Shown here one piece after another: positions 56,283-64,000 of a stretch of DNA of 64,000 nt. A program made the translations under genes and the position numbers. The stretch is taken from assembly GCF_022758235.1 (NCBI RefSeq), contig NZ_JALEBG010000002.1, positions 558,001 to 622,000 of the forward strand. The letters run 5' to 3'. The number at the start of each line of letters is the position of its first letter. Positions within the stretch are counted from its first letter, which is position 1. This stretch comes from Pontibacter liquoris. Its GTDB lineage: Bacteria; Bacteroidota; Bacteroidia; Cytophagales; Hymenobacteraceae. Under the pieces are notes generated by a model. The model did not search any database, was not told the DNA's origin, and saw nothing but the letters and a program-made list of their open reading frames with translations.

Positions 56283-56778
56283 TCGTTTTAGTCAACTGGC
56301 GTAATTTATCTTTGATGCGATTCATCTTCACCCGCAAAGTTCCCTGGCTGATACCAAGTATGGCTTCCATTTCCTCATAGGAGCGATCTTCTAAGTATAA
56401 CATGACAATGGCTTTTTCCACTTGGCTCAATTGCTCAATGGCTTTATAGAGTTGTTGCGACTTTTCTTCTTCTATTTGACTAGATGCATCCTCAGTAAGG
56501 TGGAGCGGTAAATCGGAGGGCTTATACGAAGTAATAAAATCCTTTTTCTTCCGGAGTCCGCTAATAGCTGTATTGATAGCTACTCTATAGAGCCATGTAC
56601 TGAATTTAGCATCACCTTTAAACTTTGGGTAAGCTTTCCAAAGCTGTATGACAATATCTTGAAACAAGTCCTGGCGGTCAGCATCAGTATAAGCATAGAT
56701 GCGGCATACTTTGTGCAGCAGTAGCTTATGTTCGCTAATCTGCTTTTCAAACTGCTTTTCTGCTTCCTGCTTGTACAA
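56266..56778 (-). CDS. ECF-type RNA polymerase sigma factor
   Basis: Extracytoplasmic-function sigma factor of 170 residues. Region 2 is visible in YAYTDADRQDLFQDIVIQLWKAYPKFKGDAKFSTWLYRVAINT (about 29-71). Region 4 is VEKAIVMLYLEDRSYEEMEAILGISQGTLRVKMNRIKDKLR (about 121-161), with the helix-turn-helix. The only available start is TTG at 56778; an in-frame TAA lies five codons upstream. The overlap with the membrane-protein gene downstream suggests a sigma/regulator pair. Confidence 0.93.
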   Translation of the reverse strand: MYKQEAEKQFEKQISEHKLLLHKVCRIYAYTDADRQDLFQDIVIQLWKAYPKFKGDAKFSTWLYRVAINTAISGLRKKKDFITSYKPSDLPLHLTEDASSQIEEEKSQQLYKAIEQLSQVEKAIVMLYLEDRSYEEMEAILGISQGTLRVKMNRIKDKLRQLTKTIDYGT

Positions 56779-57203
56779 TGCTCTTACCTTTTATACTATT
56801 TGTCGCAAATCGGAATGGTTTGTTACAAGTCGGGAAAAATAATCTTGCTTTAACGTTTAATATGGCAGGCACTATTCATTAAATGCCGCTGTACACAGGC
56901 ATGGCTTATACAACACACCACTACTCCCATCCAAATCAATAAACTGCCCGAAGCATAACACCGCTTTGTACGCCTTCAGGTCATCCAGAAGTGCCCGAAG
57001 CAAAACGCATTTGCGCTCAGGAAAGCCTTGTAAAAACAGCAACCCAAGCATTAGGAGGTAAATCAGAAAGACAGGGGGTAGAAAATAGCACAAGTATGAT
57101 GCTGGAAGTATAGTATGGCAGCGCTGTAGCCTAAGTATAAAGTATAAAAACAAAAAGGCCCGGAATCTCTTCCGGGCCTTTGCTATAGCTAAAAGCTAAA
57201 TAC
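56779..57203. other. Gene-poor gap upstream of the sigma factor
   Basis: About 425 bp holding the sigma promoter region and the GldJ-gene terminator. A 93-codon minus-strand ORF at 56872-57153 starts inside the terminator and lacks family features, so it is not called. Confidence 0.5.
57150..57182 (-). terminator. Rho-independent terminator after the GldJ-like gene
   Basis: AAAGGCCCGGA pairs perfectly with TCCGGGCCTTT around ATCTCT; on the minus strand it is followed by TTTTTG. It lies about 20 bp after the stop. Confidence 0.9.
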
Positions 57204-58439
57204 TTATTTGTTGGAGCCAGCGTTGATCATGGCGCAGCGGAAACCGATGGTGGCGGTGGCAGAGTCCTGAGCCATGAAGCGGCGTGTGCCTGGCGATAAC
57301 CAGTAGGCCACATCTTTCCAGGAGCCTCCTTTATATACACGCACCTCGTCGTTTACAAGCGAGTGGAATCCTTCGCTGGAGTCATAGTTCTCTTTCTCAT
57401 CCAGCATACCATCGCGGCGGAACGGGTTCAGGTCTTCTACGTCCTGGTAAGAAAGCGGGCGGTACAGGTCCTGCACCCACTCGTTTACGTTACCGGCCAT
57501 GTTGTAGAGGCCATAGTCGTTTGGCGGGTAGCTGTAGATATAATCCGTGATCATGGCACCATCGTTCAAGGCACCGGCAATACCAGCGTAGTCACCACGG
57601 CCACGCTTAAAGTTAGCCATAAACTTACCCATCTGCTTGCCATATGGGTTACGTACCTGGTGGCCATCCCAAGGGTAAAGTCTTCTGTTGTTCTGGTTTT
57701 CGTCGTCCGTATACTGCGTACCGATCAGGGCTTGTGCGGCATACTCCCACTCGGCCTCTGTTGGGAGACGATAGTTCGGCAACACATAACCAGACTCGAT
57801 AGAAGGTTTGTTTGCCTCGCCGCCTTCGCTGCTGCCACCTTTCTTTCTGCCGAACAGGCCGCGCTTACCGCCGCCTCCGCCAGCTTCCTGGGCCAGGTTT
57901 TCGTTTACTTTGGCTGTACGCCAGATGCAATAATCGTTAGCCTGCAGCCAGCTTACGCCCACAACCGGGAAAAAGCGGAAGCCAGGGTAACGCAGGTAAT
58001 AGGTTACGTAAGGGTCGTTAAAGGAGAGTTGGGTAGACCACACCGTGGTATCCGGCAAAGCGGCCTGGTATACTTCCGGCAACGAGTCGGCCTTCAGGTA
58101 GTGCAGGTACTCCAGCCAGTGGATGTTAGCCACTTCAGTTTCATCCATATAGAAAGAGGCAACTGTAACCGTACGCTCAATGTTGTCGCGGGTCATGGCC
58201 ACATCTTCTTCCATGGAGCCAAGTGTGGTGCGGCCGCCTTCAATGAACACCAATCCCGGGCCTTGCGGAAACTGGGCATAATCGGCTACCTGAAATGATT
58301 TCTCATCTTCATTATAAGCAATACCAGTGGCCGAGCTCACATTGCCCGGGTTTGTGCTGGTAGGTTGCCCTCCTTTATTACAGGCAGTCAGGCAAAGTCC
58401 ACCCAAAACCGCAGCCGTCAGATACTTAATAAATTTCAT
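57204..58439 (-). CDS. gldJ: GldJ-like gliding/type IX secretion lipoprotein (SUMF1 fold)
   Basis: Outer-membrane lipoprotein of 411 residues. The lipobox is near residues 17-20 (LTAC), and a formylglycine-generating-enzyme-like (SUMF1) domain follows, with GGRTTLGS near 70, SFYMDETEVANIHWLEYL near 95-112, YRLPTEAEWEYAAQA near 221-235, NVNEWVQDLY near 318 and GGSWKDVAYWL near 372. The catalytic cysteines of true FGE are not seen. The protein belongs to the GldJ/GldK group of T9SS and gliding lipoproteins. No gldLMN genes follow, so GldJ fits better than GldK. A Gly/Lys-rich insertion (about 188-208) interrupts the domain. A porP/sprF gene is directly upstream. Confidence 0.75.
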   Translation of the reverse strand: MKFIKYLTAAVLGGLCLTACNKGGQPTSTNPGNVSSATGIAYNEDEKSFQVADYAQFPQGPGLVFIEGGRTTLGSMEEDVAMTRDNIERTVTVASFYMDETEVANIHWLEYLHYLKADSLPEVYQAALPDTTVWSTQLSFNDPYVTYYLRYPGFRFFPVVGVSWLQANDYCIWRTAKVNENLAQEAGGGGGKRGLFGRKKGGSSEGGEANKPSIESGYVLPNYRLPTEAEWEYAAQALIGTQYTDDENQNNRRLYPWDGHQVRNPYGKQMGKFMANFKRGRGDYAGIAGALNDGAMITDYIYSYPPNDYGLYNMAGNVNEWVQDLYRPLSYQDVEDLNPFRRDGMLDEKENYDSSEGFHSLVNDEVRVYKGGSWKDVAYWLSPGTRRFMAQDSATATIGFRCAMINAGSNK

Positions 58440-58502
58440 AAAATAGCACCCAATTTAGATAAGGTTCTTGTAACGTAATTTAATGTGCAATTATAATTAA
58501 AA

Positions 58503-59516
58503 TTAGAATGCCGGACAAACAATGTTCCTGTTATATTTGCTTCCTAAGCGGCTTCTAAACAAATTGTTAAGGTTGAGTCGTTCAAAAGTAAGTGAAATTT
58601 CATTGGCACCTCCCGCCTGTTTGCTAAAGCCCTGTAAGCCAACGTCATGGCTGAAGCCAATCTTAAACTGTTCCAGCTGCAGTCCTGCTATTACGCCAAG
58701 TACCTGATCTTGGTTGGCCTTACCGGCCAGCGGCACACCTTTGTATACTAATCCTAACGAAAGCGGCGTGAAGATAGTGTATAACCCAATGGCAGCACGA
58801 CTAAAATTTTGTTGCTTTAAGTAAGAAACAGTTGGAGAAAAGCTTAACTCAAACTGCCGGCCCTGGGTTTCATAGCTGCGGGCATAAAATTTATACCCCA
58901 CATTAGCCGTTAACCGGACAGGCAATTTTGTGTTTTGTCCAAAGCCGTAAGCAGGTTTGTTCAGGTTGGCCGCTGTTACGCCCACCCAGAACTGATCGGT
59001 AAAAGCCAAACCGCCGAGGGCAAAACTTACGTAATGTGCGGGGCTGAAGTTGTTCGCTTCGGCCGAGGTAACCGCCACCATGCCGTTATCAGCCAGCTGG
59101 TCGCCAAACACCAGGTTGTCATAGTTCACCCGCAGCGAGGTAATGCTCGCTTGCAGGCCGGCGGCCATGTCCCAGTTATCTGTCAGGCGGGTGTGGTAGG
59201 CATAGGCAAGGGCCGCCTGTAGTTTCTGCAAACCGCCAATACCGGCTTTGTCCTGCTGCAGCAGGGCTGAAAAGGCACTTTTCTGGTCGGGCAGCCGGTA
59301 GTCGCCGGCAAGCTGATTGGTAATAAAAGCGCCGTTCAACGCCGGCCACTGGTTGCGGTGTGCTGCCGTTATGCTCCAGCTGTGGTTTAGCCCGGCAAAG
59401 GCAGGGTTATCGTATAAGCGGTTGGCGTACTGTTGCGTAAACGTTGCCTCCTGTGCAAAGCCCGACAGGCTTGCAAGGCAACAGATACAGCATAAAACCA
59501 GGGCCTTGAGGTGCAT
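58503..59516 (-). CDS. Type IX secretion system membrane protein PorP/SprF
   Basis: Outer-membrane beta-barrel of 337 residues with a signal peptide (about 1-21, ending SGFAQ). The family opening is present: EATFTQQYANRLYDNPAFAGLNHSWSITAAHRNQWPALNG (about 23-62), with the N-P-A-F/Y-A-G pattern. The barrel ends with strands IGFSHDVGLQGF and the SLTFERLNL segment. PorP/SprF proteins act with PorE-type proteins in anchoring or processing T9SS cargo such as SprB; here the partner is the GldJ-like lipoprotein, 63 bp downstream. The C-terminal extension has RSRLGSKYNRNIVCPAF, typical of this family. Confidence 0.92.
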   Translation of the reverse strand: MHLKALVLCCICCLASLSGFAQEATFTQQYANRLYDNPAFAGLNHSWSITAAHRNQWPALNGAFITNQLAGDYRLPDQKSAFSALLQQDKAGIGGLQKLQAALAYAYHTRLTDNWDMAAGLQASITSLRVNYDNLVFGDQLADNGMVAVTSAEANNFSPAHYVSFALGGLAFTDQFWVGVTAANLNKPAYGFGQNTKLPVRLTANVGYKFYARSYETQGRQFELSFSPTVSYLKQQNFSRAAIGLYTIFTPLSLGLVYKGVPLAGKANQDQVLGVIAGLQLEQFKIGFSHDVGLQGFSKQAGGANEISLTFERLNLNNLFRSRLGSKYNRNIVCPAF

Positions 59517-59867
59517 ACGAATACGGGTGTTAGTTTTGCGGAGCAGTAAAAGAGCGGCTTATGCAGCCCTACAGAAAAGCCAGTATAGGCAACCTTGTAC
59601 TGCTGCGCTGATAAAACGTTGGCACGGTTTTTTTAGCACAGGCTTCTGGGTTATAGTTAGTTTAGTTTACGCATGGTTTTTGCCCTACCCGCTATACGGC
59701 CGCTTTTAAAGGATGAGGCTGTAAAGCGTAACCTGTTCCGGCAGGCAGCGGAATGCCAGCAGCCGGACAAAATTATCTGAAAAAATGAAGTATACTTGCT
59801 TATCAGGAAGTAGCCCTGGCAAGAATACGCATACTTATATATTCAAAGGAAACTCCAAACCTGTTCT
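59517..59867. other. Intergenic gap before the AsmA gene
   Basis: About 350 bp between divergent genes. It must contain both promoters. The only distinct element is the 10-bp palindrome AAGTATACTT at about 59788-59797, formed by overlap of the window's abundant heptamer with its own complement. Confidence 0.5.
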
Positions 59868-62855
59868 ATGAAGAAAGTAGTAATTGGCTTTTTTATCTTT
59901 CTGGCGCTGCTCTTTGCAGCGGCGGCCCTGGTGCCCCTTCTGTTCAAAGATAAAATTAAACAAGCCCTCGACAAAGAGATCGCAAAGAATATAAATGCGC
60001 AGGTGCTCTATCAGACCGATGATGTGAGCGTTTCGCTGTTTCGCCATTTCCCGAACCTGTCGCTGAACGTGGAAAACCTGGCGGTGATCGGCAAAGACTC
60101 GTTCCAGACGGACACTTTGGCCCAGGTACCGGCCTTTAACATGGGCCTGGATCTGGCAAGTGTGATCAGCGGCGATGAGTTGAAGGTGAATTCCATTACC
60201 CTCGACGAGCCCGTGATACGGCTGGTAGTGCTCAAGAGCGGCAAAGCCAACTGGGATATCTTTATCTCCGATACTGCGGCCACTACCCCTGCCGATACGG
60301 CTGCCTCCGACTTTAAAATGGCTATTAAGAAGTGGGAAATAAACAACGGTACGCTCTTTTATGATGATCTGAGCATTCCCTTCGGTATGGTGGGCCACCA
60401 CGTGAACCACAGCGGCAGCGGCGATTTTGAAAAGAACGTGTTTGATATGGTGTCGAAGACCACCGCCGATCAGGTGACCATCACCTATGCCGGCGTCAAC
60501 TATGTGGAAAATGCCCGGCTGAACGCGGACGTGACCATGGCCATGGACCTGGACAAGTCGCTTTATACCTTTAAAGACAACAACATCCGCCTCAACGAGC
60601 TGCCCTTTACCTTTAACGGTTCCATCCTGATGCCGCACGACGACATTGACCTGGACCTGGCCTTTAAAGCTACCGAGGCAGACTTTAAAAACGTGCTATC
60701 GGTGGTGCCGGGCATGTATACCGACAAGTTCAACGACATCAAGACTTCGGGCAAGCTCAGCTTCGACGGCTACATCAAAGGGCGCTACAACGAAACCTCG
60801 ATGCCGGGCTTTGGCACCTCGCTGGTAATCGCAGATGGCATGTTCAAGTACCCCGACCTGCCTGAGGCGGCGCGCAACATTAACGTAAATATGCGCATCG
60901 ATAACAAGGACGGCAACGTAGACAACACCGTGATCGACGTGCGCCAGCTGCACCTGGACCTGGGCAAGAACCCGGTAGATGCCAAGGTGCTGGTAGAAGG
61001 CCTGAAACCCATGAAGGTAAACGGCAACGTGAAGGCCAATGTAGACCTGGCCGAGCTGACCAAAGTATACCCGGTGGAAGGCATGACGCTGCGCGGCCTG
61101 CTGAAAGTGGATGCCGATGCCAAAGGCGTGTACAGCGAAAAGAGCATGCCGGTGATCGACGCCGACCTGAACCTGACCAACGGCTATGTGAAGTCTAAGG
61201 ATTTCCCGGCCCCGATCCAGGGCCTGAACATGGTGACCAACGTCCGCAATACCACGGGCAACACGGACGATACCCGCATCAATGTGGAGCGGTTTAACAT
61301 GAGCCTGGACGGCGAGCCGCTGGAAGGCCGCGTGCTGGTGCAGGGCATCGACAAGCCGGCTTTTGATGCCCGCATCAAAGGTATACTTGACCTGACGAAG
61401 CTGACCAAGATCTTCCCGCAGGAAGGTATGACGGTGTCCGGGCGCATCAATGCCGACGTTGCCGCCAAAGGAAAGCTCAGCGACATTGAAGCTGAGAAGT
61501 ATAACAACGTTACAGCTAACGGTACAATGGCCATCAGCAACCTGCATTTTGTCAGCACCGATCTGCCGCAGGGTATAAAGATCACCAAGGCGGATGCCGT
61601 ATTCAACAACGAGCGCATCAACCTGCAGAACATGAGCGGCTACCTGGGCAAAAGCGACATACAGGCCAGCGGCACGCTTTCTAATTACCTGGGCTATGCC
61701 TTGGAAGATAACCAGAACCTGCGCGGCAACTTTACGATCAATTCTAACCGCTTCGACGTGAACGAGTGGATGGTAGACGAGCAGGGGGAGCCTACCGACA
61801 AACAGGAAGCAGGCGTGGTGGAAGTGCCGGCCAACCTGGACGTAGCCCTGAATATGAATGCCAAACAGGTGCTGTATTCAGACTTTAAGCTAAACAATGT
61901 GGATGGCCGCGTGCTGGTAAAAGATAAGGTAGCGAAGCTGGAGCAGGTAACCTTTAACATGCTGGGGGCCTCTTTTGCGACCAGTGGCAGCTATAACACG
62001 CAAAACCTGTTGCACCCGCTCTTTGATATGAAGCTGGCCATCAAAGACCTCGATTTTAAACAGGCCTTCAATAATTTTAATACGATAAAGGCCCTAGCCC
62101 CTATTGCCGGCTTGCTGGAAGGCAAGTTTAATACCAGCTTTAACTTTGCCGGCGAGCTGGGCCAAGACATGGTACCGGTGTTCAGCACACTGGATGGCAG
62201 TGGGGTGATTGATGTGATCCGGGCGGCTCTGCGCGACGTGAAGATCGTGGATAAGATCAGCAGCCTGACCAACTTTGAGGAGCTGCGCAACTTTGTGGTG
62301 GAGAACAAAAAAATCGATGCTCAGATCGTGAACGGCAGCCTGGTGGTAAAGCCCTTCGACCTGAAAGTAGGCAATGTGGAAATGACAGTGGGCGGCGCCA
62401 ACAACGTAAACGGCCAGATCGATTATACGACGGTGCTGAACCTGCCGGCCGGTAAAGTGGGCCGCGAGCTGAACACCCGTTTGACCAGTTTGCTGGGCAA
62501 AGAGCAGGTGCAGAACGCCGACCGCGTGAACGTAAAGCTCAACATTGGCGGCACGCTTGCAGCCCCAAAGGTAGGTCTGGCCGGCGGCTCTGTTAAAACG
62601 CAGGCAAAGGACCTGGTGAAGGAAGCTGTGCAGAACAAACTGGACAACGTGAAGCAACAGGCCCGCGACACGCTGCAGGCAGAGCTGACCAAAAGAAAAG
62701 CGGAAGCCGAGGAGAAAGCCCGCTTGGAACTGGAGAAAAAACGCACCGAAGCCGAAAAGCAGCTCAAGCAGAAAGCAGCCGACAAAGTAGGTGGTTTCCT
62801 GAAAGGCCTCTCCAAACCAGCTGCCAAACCCGACACGGCCAAAACAGGCAACTAA
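59868..62855 (+). CDS. AsmA family protein
   Basis: Large protein of 995 residues anchored by an N-terminal membrane helix (residues 3-22) and otherwise periplasmic. The AsmA N-terminal domain (about 25-300) contains LSLNVENLAVIGKDSF, and an AsmA_2-like C-terminal part (about 560-900) contains GSYNTQNLLHPLFDMKLAIKDL. Two internal repeats around PKVYPVEGMTLRGLL-like VYPVEGMTLRGLLKVDADAKG and IFPQEGMTVSGRINADVAAKG reveal repeated beta-groove units. These are the hallmark of lipid-transport bridge proteins (AsmA/TamB/YhdP). The last 90 residues are a charged helix rich in Lys/Glu/Ala. It probably moves or organises lipids between membranes. A perfect terminator follows. Confidence 0.9.
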   Translation: MKKVVIGFFIFLALLFAAAALVPLLFKDKIKQALDKEIAKNINAQVLYQTDDVSVSLFRHFPNLSLNVENLAVIGKDSFQTDTLAQVPAFNMGLDLASVISGDELKVNSITLDEPVIRLVVLKSGKANWDIFISDTAATTPADTAASDFKMAIKKWEINNGTLFYDDLSIPFGMVGHHVNHSGSGDFEKNVFDMVSKTTADQVTITYAGVNYVENARLNADVTMAMDLDKSLYTFKDNNIRLNELPFTFNGSILMPHDDIDLDLAFKATEADFKNVLSVVPGMYTDKFNDIKTSGKLSFDGYIKGRYNETSMPGFGTSLVIADGMFKYPDLPEAARNINVNMRIDNKDGNVDNTVIDVRQLHLDLGKNPVDAKVLVEGLKPMKVNGNVKANVDLAELTKVYPVEGMTLRGLLKVDADAKGVYSEKSMPVIDADLNLTNGYVKSKDFPAPIQGLNMVTNVRNTTGNTDDTRINVERFNMSLDGEPLEGRVLVQGIDKPAFDARIKGILDLTKLTKIFPQEGMTVSGRINADVAAKGKLSDIEAEKYNNVTANGTMAISNLHFVSTDLPQGIKITKADAVFNNERINLQNMSGYLGKSDIQASGTLSNYLGYALEDNQNLRGNFTINSNRFDVNEWMVDEQGEPTDKQEAGVVEVPANLDVALNMNAKQVLYSDFKLNNVDGRVLVKDKVAKLEQVTFNMLGASFATSGSYNTQNLLHPLFDMKLAIKDLDFKQAFNNFNTIKALAPIAGLLEGKFNTSFNFAGELGQDMVPVFSTLDGSGVIDVIRAALRDVKIVDKISSLTNFEELRNFVVENKKIDAQIVNGSLVVKPFDLKVGNVEMTVGGANNVNGQIDYTTVLNLPAGKVGRELNTRLTSLLGKEQVQNADRVNVKLNIGGTLAAPKVGLAGGSVKTQAKDLVKEAVQNKLDNVKQQARDTLQAELTKRKAEAEEKARLELEKKRTEAEKQLKQKAADKVGGFLKGLSKPAAKPDTAKTGN

Positions 62856-62880
62856 ACCGCATCAACGTATAAGTTAACGT

Positions 62881-62914
62881 AAAGGCCGGCTGTTCAGAAG
62901 AACAGCCGGCCTTT
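62881..62914 (+). terminator. Rho-independent terminator after the AsmA gene
   Basis: A perfect 15-bp stem (AAAGGCCGGCTGTTC with its complement) around AGAA, ending in TTTATACTTT, 25 bp after the stop codon. Confidence 0.95.
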
Positions 62915-63020
62915 ATACTTTGGCGGGGTATTTCCCGCATAACCTGTTGCAGGGTGTACAATAAGAGGATGCAGTTTCGATTAATACTGTATATTCGTTA
63001 TACTATATTATCCTCGCTGC

Positions 63021-64000
63021 ATGAAACAACTTATACTCCCCTTCCTGTTTTGCCTCCTCTTTGCGCTGCTGCCCGGCCACACACTCTTCGCCCAGGACTG
63101 TGCCGGGCCGGCCATACCTGCTGCCGACAACGTAGAAACATGTGCCGGTTACTGGACCACACTCCTGGTAAAGCAGCCTGATGCCAGTCTTACCTATAGC
63201 TGGTATACTACAGCAACGGGTGGTATACCTTTGGCAAGCGGCGCGACTTATACGACACCAGAGCTCACGCAGACGGTTACCTTTTACGTGCAGGCCGAAA
63301 ATGGCTGTGGCCCCAGTGAGCGGAAGGCTGTAAAAGTAACGGTGATATCTCCGGTGGCCAACAACAGCGTTGCCGGCGACCAGCAGGTATGCCCGGGGCA
63401 GGTGCCGCAACGTATAAGCGGTTCATTGCCAACCAGCGGTGGCGATGTGTATACCTATCTTTGGGTTAGCAGTACCGATGGGATCAATTTTAATGTTCCG
63501 GCAGCCGGCATCAATGATGCGCAGCACTATACCCCTGGAGTGTTATCACAGACCATGTGGTTCGAGCGGATTGTCTACGGCTCTTCCGCGTGCCAAAAGT
63601 CAATTAGCAACAGGGTTAAGATCACGGTAAGTGCAAGCATCACCAATAACACTGTCAGCGCCGACCAGACGGTTTGCAGCGGTACTGCTCCGGCAACGTT
63701 AGCGGGAGCTGCTCCTGCTGGCGGAGACGGCACTTATACTTATCAGTGGGAATCTAGCACCGATGGCACAAATTTCAGCCTCGTGCAGGGAGCCAGCACG
63801 AAGGATTTTACACCAGCTACCCAAACGGCCACAGCCTGGTACAGAAGAAAAGTACTTTCAGGCATGTGCGCCGAAAGTATAAGCAATACCATAAGTATAA
63901 GAGTCGGCACGCCCGCTACGCCGGTGGTAGAGAAAGCCGGGACGGCCTGTGCCGGAACCGTGATCACCCTGCGCATCCTGCAGCCGGTTGCCGGCCTTAC
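63021..64000 (+). CDS. Surface protein with repeated Ig-like domains, 5' part only
   Basis: An uninterrupted frame from the ATG at 63021 to the window end (326 codons seen, no stop). It begins with a signal peptide (MKQLILPFLFCLLFALLPGH, ending TLFAQ). Then come PKD/Ig-like_6 type repeats of about 85-90 residues. Each starts with a C-x-G segment (VETCAGYWTT, QQVCPGQVPQ, QTVCSGTAPA, GTACAGTVIT) and contains YxWY/YLWVSSTDG/YQWESSTDG and a final SNRVKITV or SNTISIRV strand. Such proteins in this phylum are large adhesins exported by the type IX system, with a C-terminal sorting domain that would lie outside the window. The T9SS genes at 57-59 kb fit this. Confidence 0.88.
   Translation, partial: MKQLILPFLFCLLFALLPGHTLFAQDCAGPAIPAADNVETCAGYWTTLLVKQPDASLTYSWYTTATGGIPLASGATYTTPELTQTVTFYVQAENGCGPSERKAVKVTVISPVANNSVAGDQQVCPGQVPQRISGSLPTSGGDVYTYLWVSSTDGINFNVPAAGINDAQHYTPGVLSQTMWFERIVYGSSACQKSISNRVKITVSASITNNTVSADQTVCSGTAPATLAGAAPAGGDGTYTYQWESSTDGTNFSLVQGASTKDFTPATQTATAWYRRKVLSGMCAESISNTISIRVGTPATPVVEKAGTACAGTVITLRILQPVAGL

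Noticed and set aside
56872..57153. 93-codon minus-strand ORF with a hydrophobic start
   Set aside because: Its start lies within the terminator of the upstream gene, and composition and sequence show no family; it could at most be a minor ORF.
57363..58298. 311-codon plus-strand frame
   Set aside because: Antisense to the GldJ-like gene, which has a signal peptide and recognisable SUMF1 motifs; this frame has none.
60696..61547. 283-codon minus-strand frame inside the AsmA gene
   Set aside because: His/Val/Gln-rich shadow of the AsmA frame, with no domain signal.
1..64000. Search for tRNA, rRNA, CRISPR, transposase or integrase
   Set aside because: No T-loop strings in a cloverleaf context, no rRNA segments, no regular direct-repeat/spacer arrays and no transposase or integrase motifs were seen.

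Overview
The window looks like chromosome of a member of the Bacteroidota, most likely a Cytophagales/Hymenobacteraceae species such as Pontibacter. The grounds are type IX secretion components (PorP/SprF and a GldJ-like lipoprotein), a TonB-dependent receptor paired with a DUF4249 lipoprotein, DUF2807, DUF4175, DUF721 and DUF4385 proteins, promoter boxes of the TAnnTTTG type, little Shine-Dalgarno signal and several GTG/TTG starts. The genus is inferred from gene content, not proven. No rRNA, tRNA, CRISPR array, insertion sequence or prophage was seen.

Layout. 1-9 kb: pdhA, recF, an AT-rich nuclease-like gene, DUF488, a DciA-like DUF721 gene, a thioesterase, a 1 kb composite repeat, then an M28 peptidase with a class B1 metallo-beta-lactamase. 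8-17 kb: DUF2807, a small membrane protein (59 aa), a rhomboid protease with a C-terminal receptor-plug-like tail, a long leader region, and the TonB receptor/DUF4249 pair. 17-26 kb: an ABC exporter, the second composite repeat, STAS-like and fasciclin proteins, a second rhomboid, a polyprenyl synthase and RNase R. 26-43 kb: the third composite repeat (inverted), an outer-membrane protein, a fused two-domain peptide ABC ATPase, a HAD hydrolase, lspA, ileS, glyS, a PiT-like permease, DUF4385 and a CPA2 antiporter. 43-50 kb: an intergenic region of about 950 bp that is a good oriC candidate, then an Ig-like lipoprotein, a methyltransferase, mnmG, a perfect parS site, ybeY, an anti-sigma-type ATPase and a DUF4175 protein. 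53-64 kb: exonuclease III, a CMD protein, ComF, an ECF sigma factor with a membrane partner, T9SS genes, a large AsmA protein and the 5' part of a repetitive Ig-like surface protein.

Two things stand out beyond ordinary genes. First, the heptamer AAGTATA (TATACTT on the other strand) is far too frequent in the whole window, both between and inside genes, where it occurs in all reading frames and brings in the otherwise uncommon ATA codon. Second, three composite intergenic repeats share the same ordered set of modules and are the densest sites of that heptamer. In addition, the parS site, mnmG and the cluster of DnaA-box-like sequences together suggest that the window lies at or near the replication origin.
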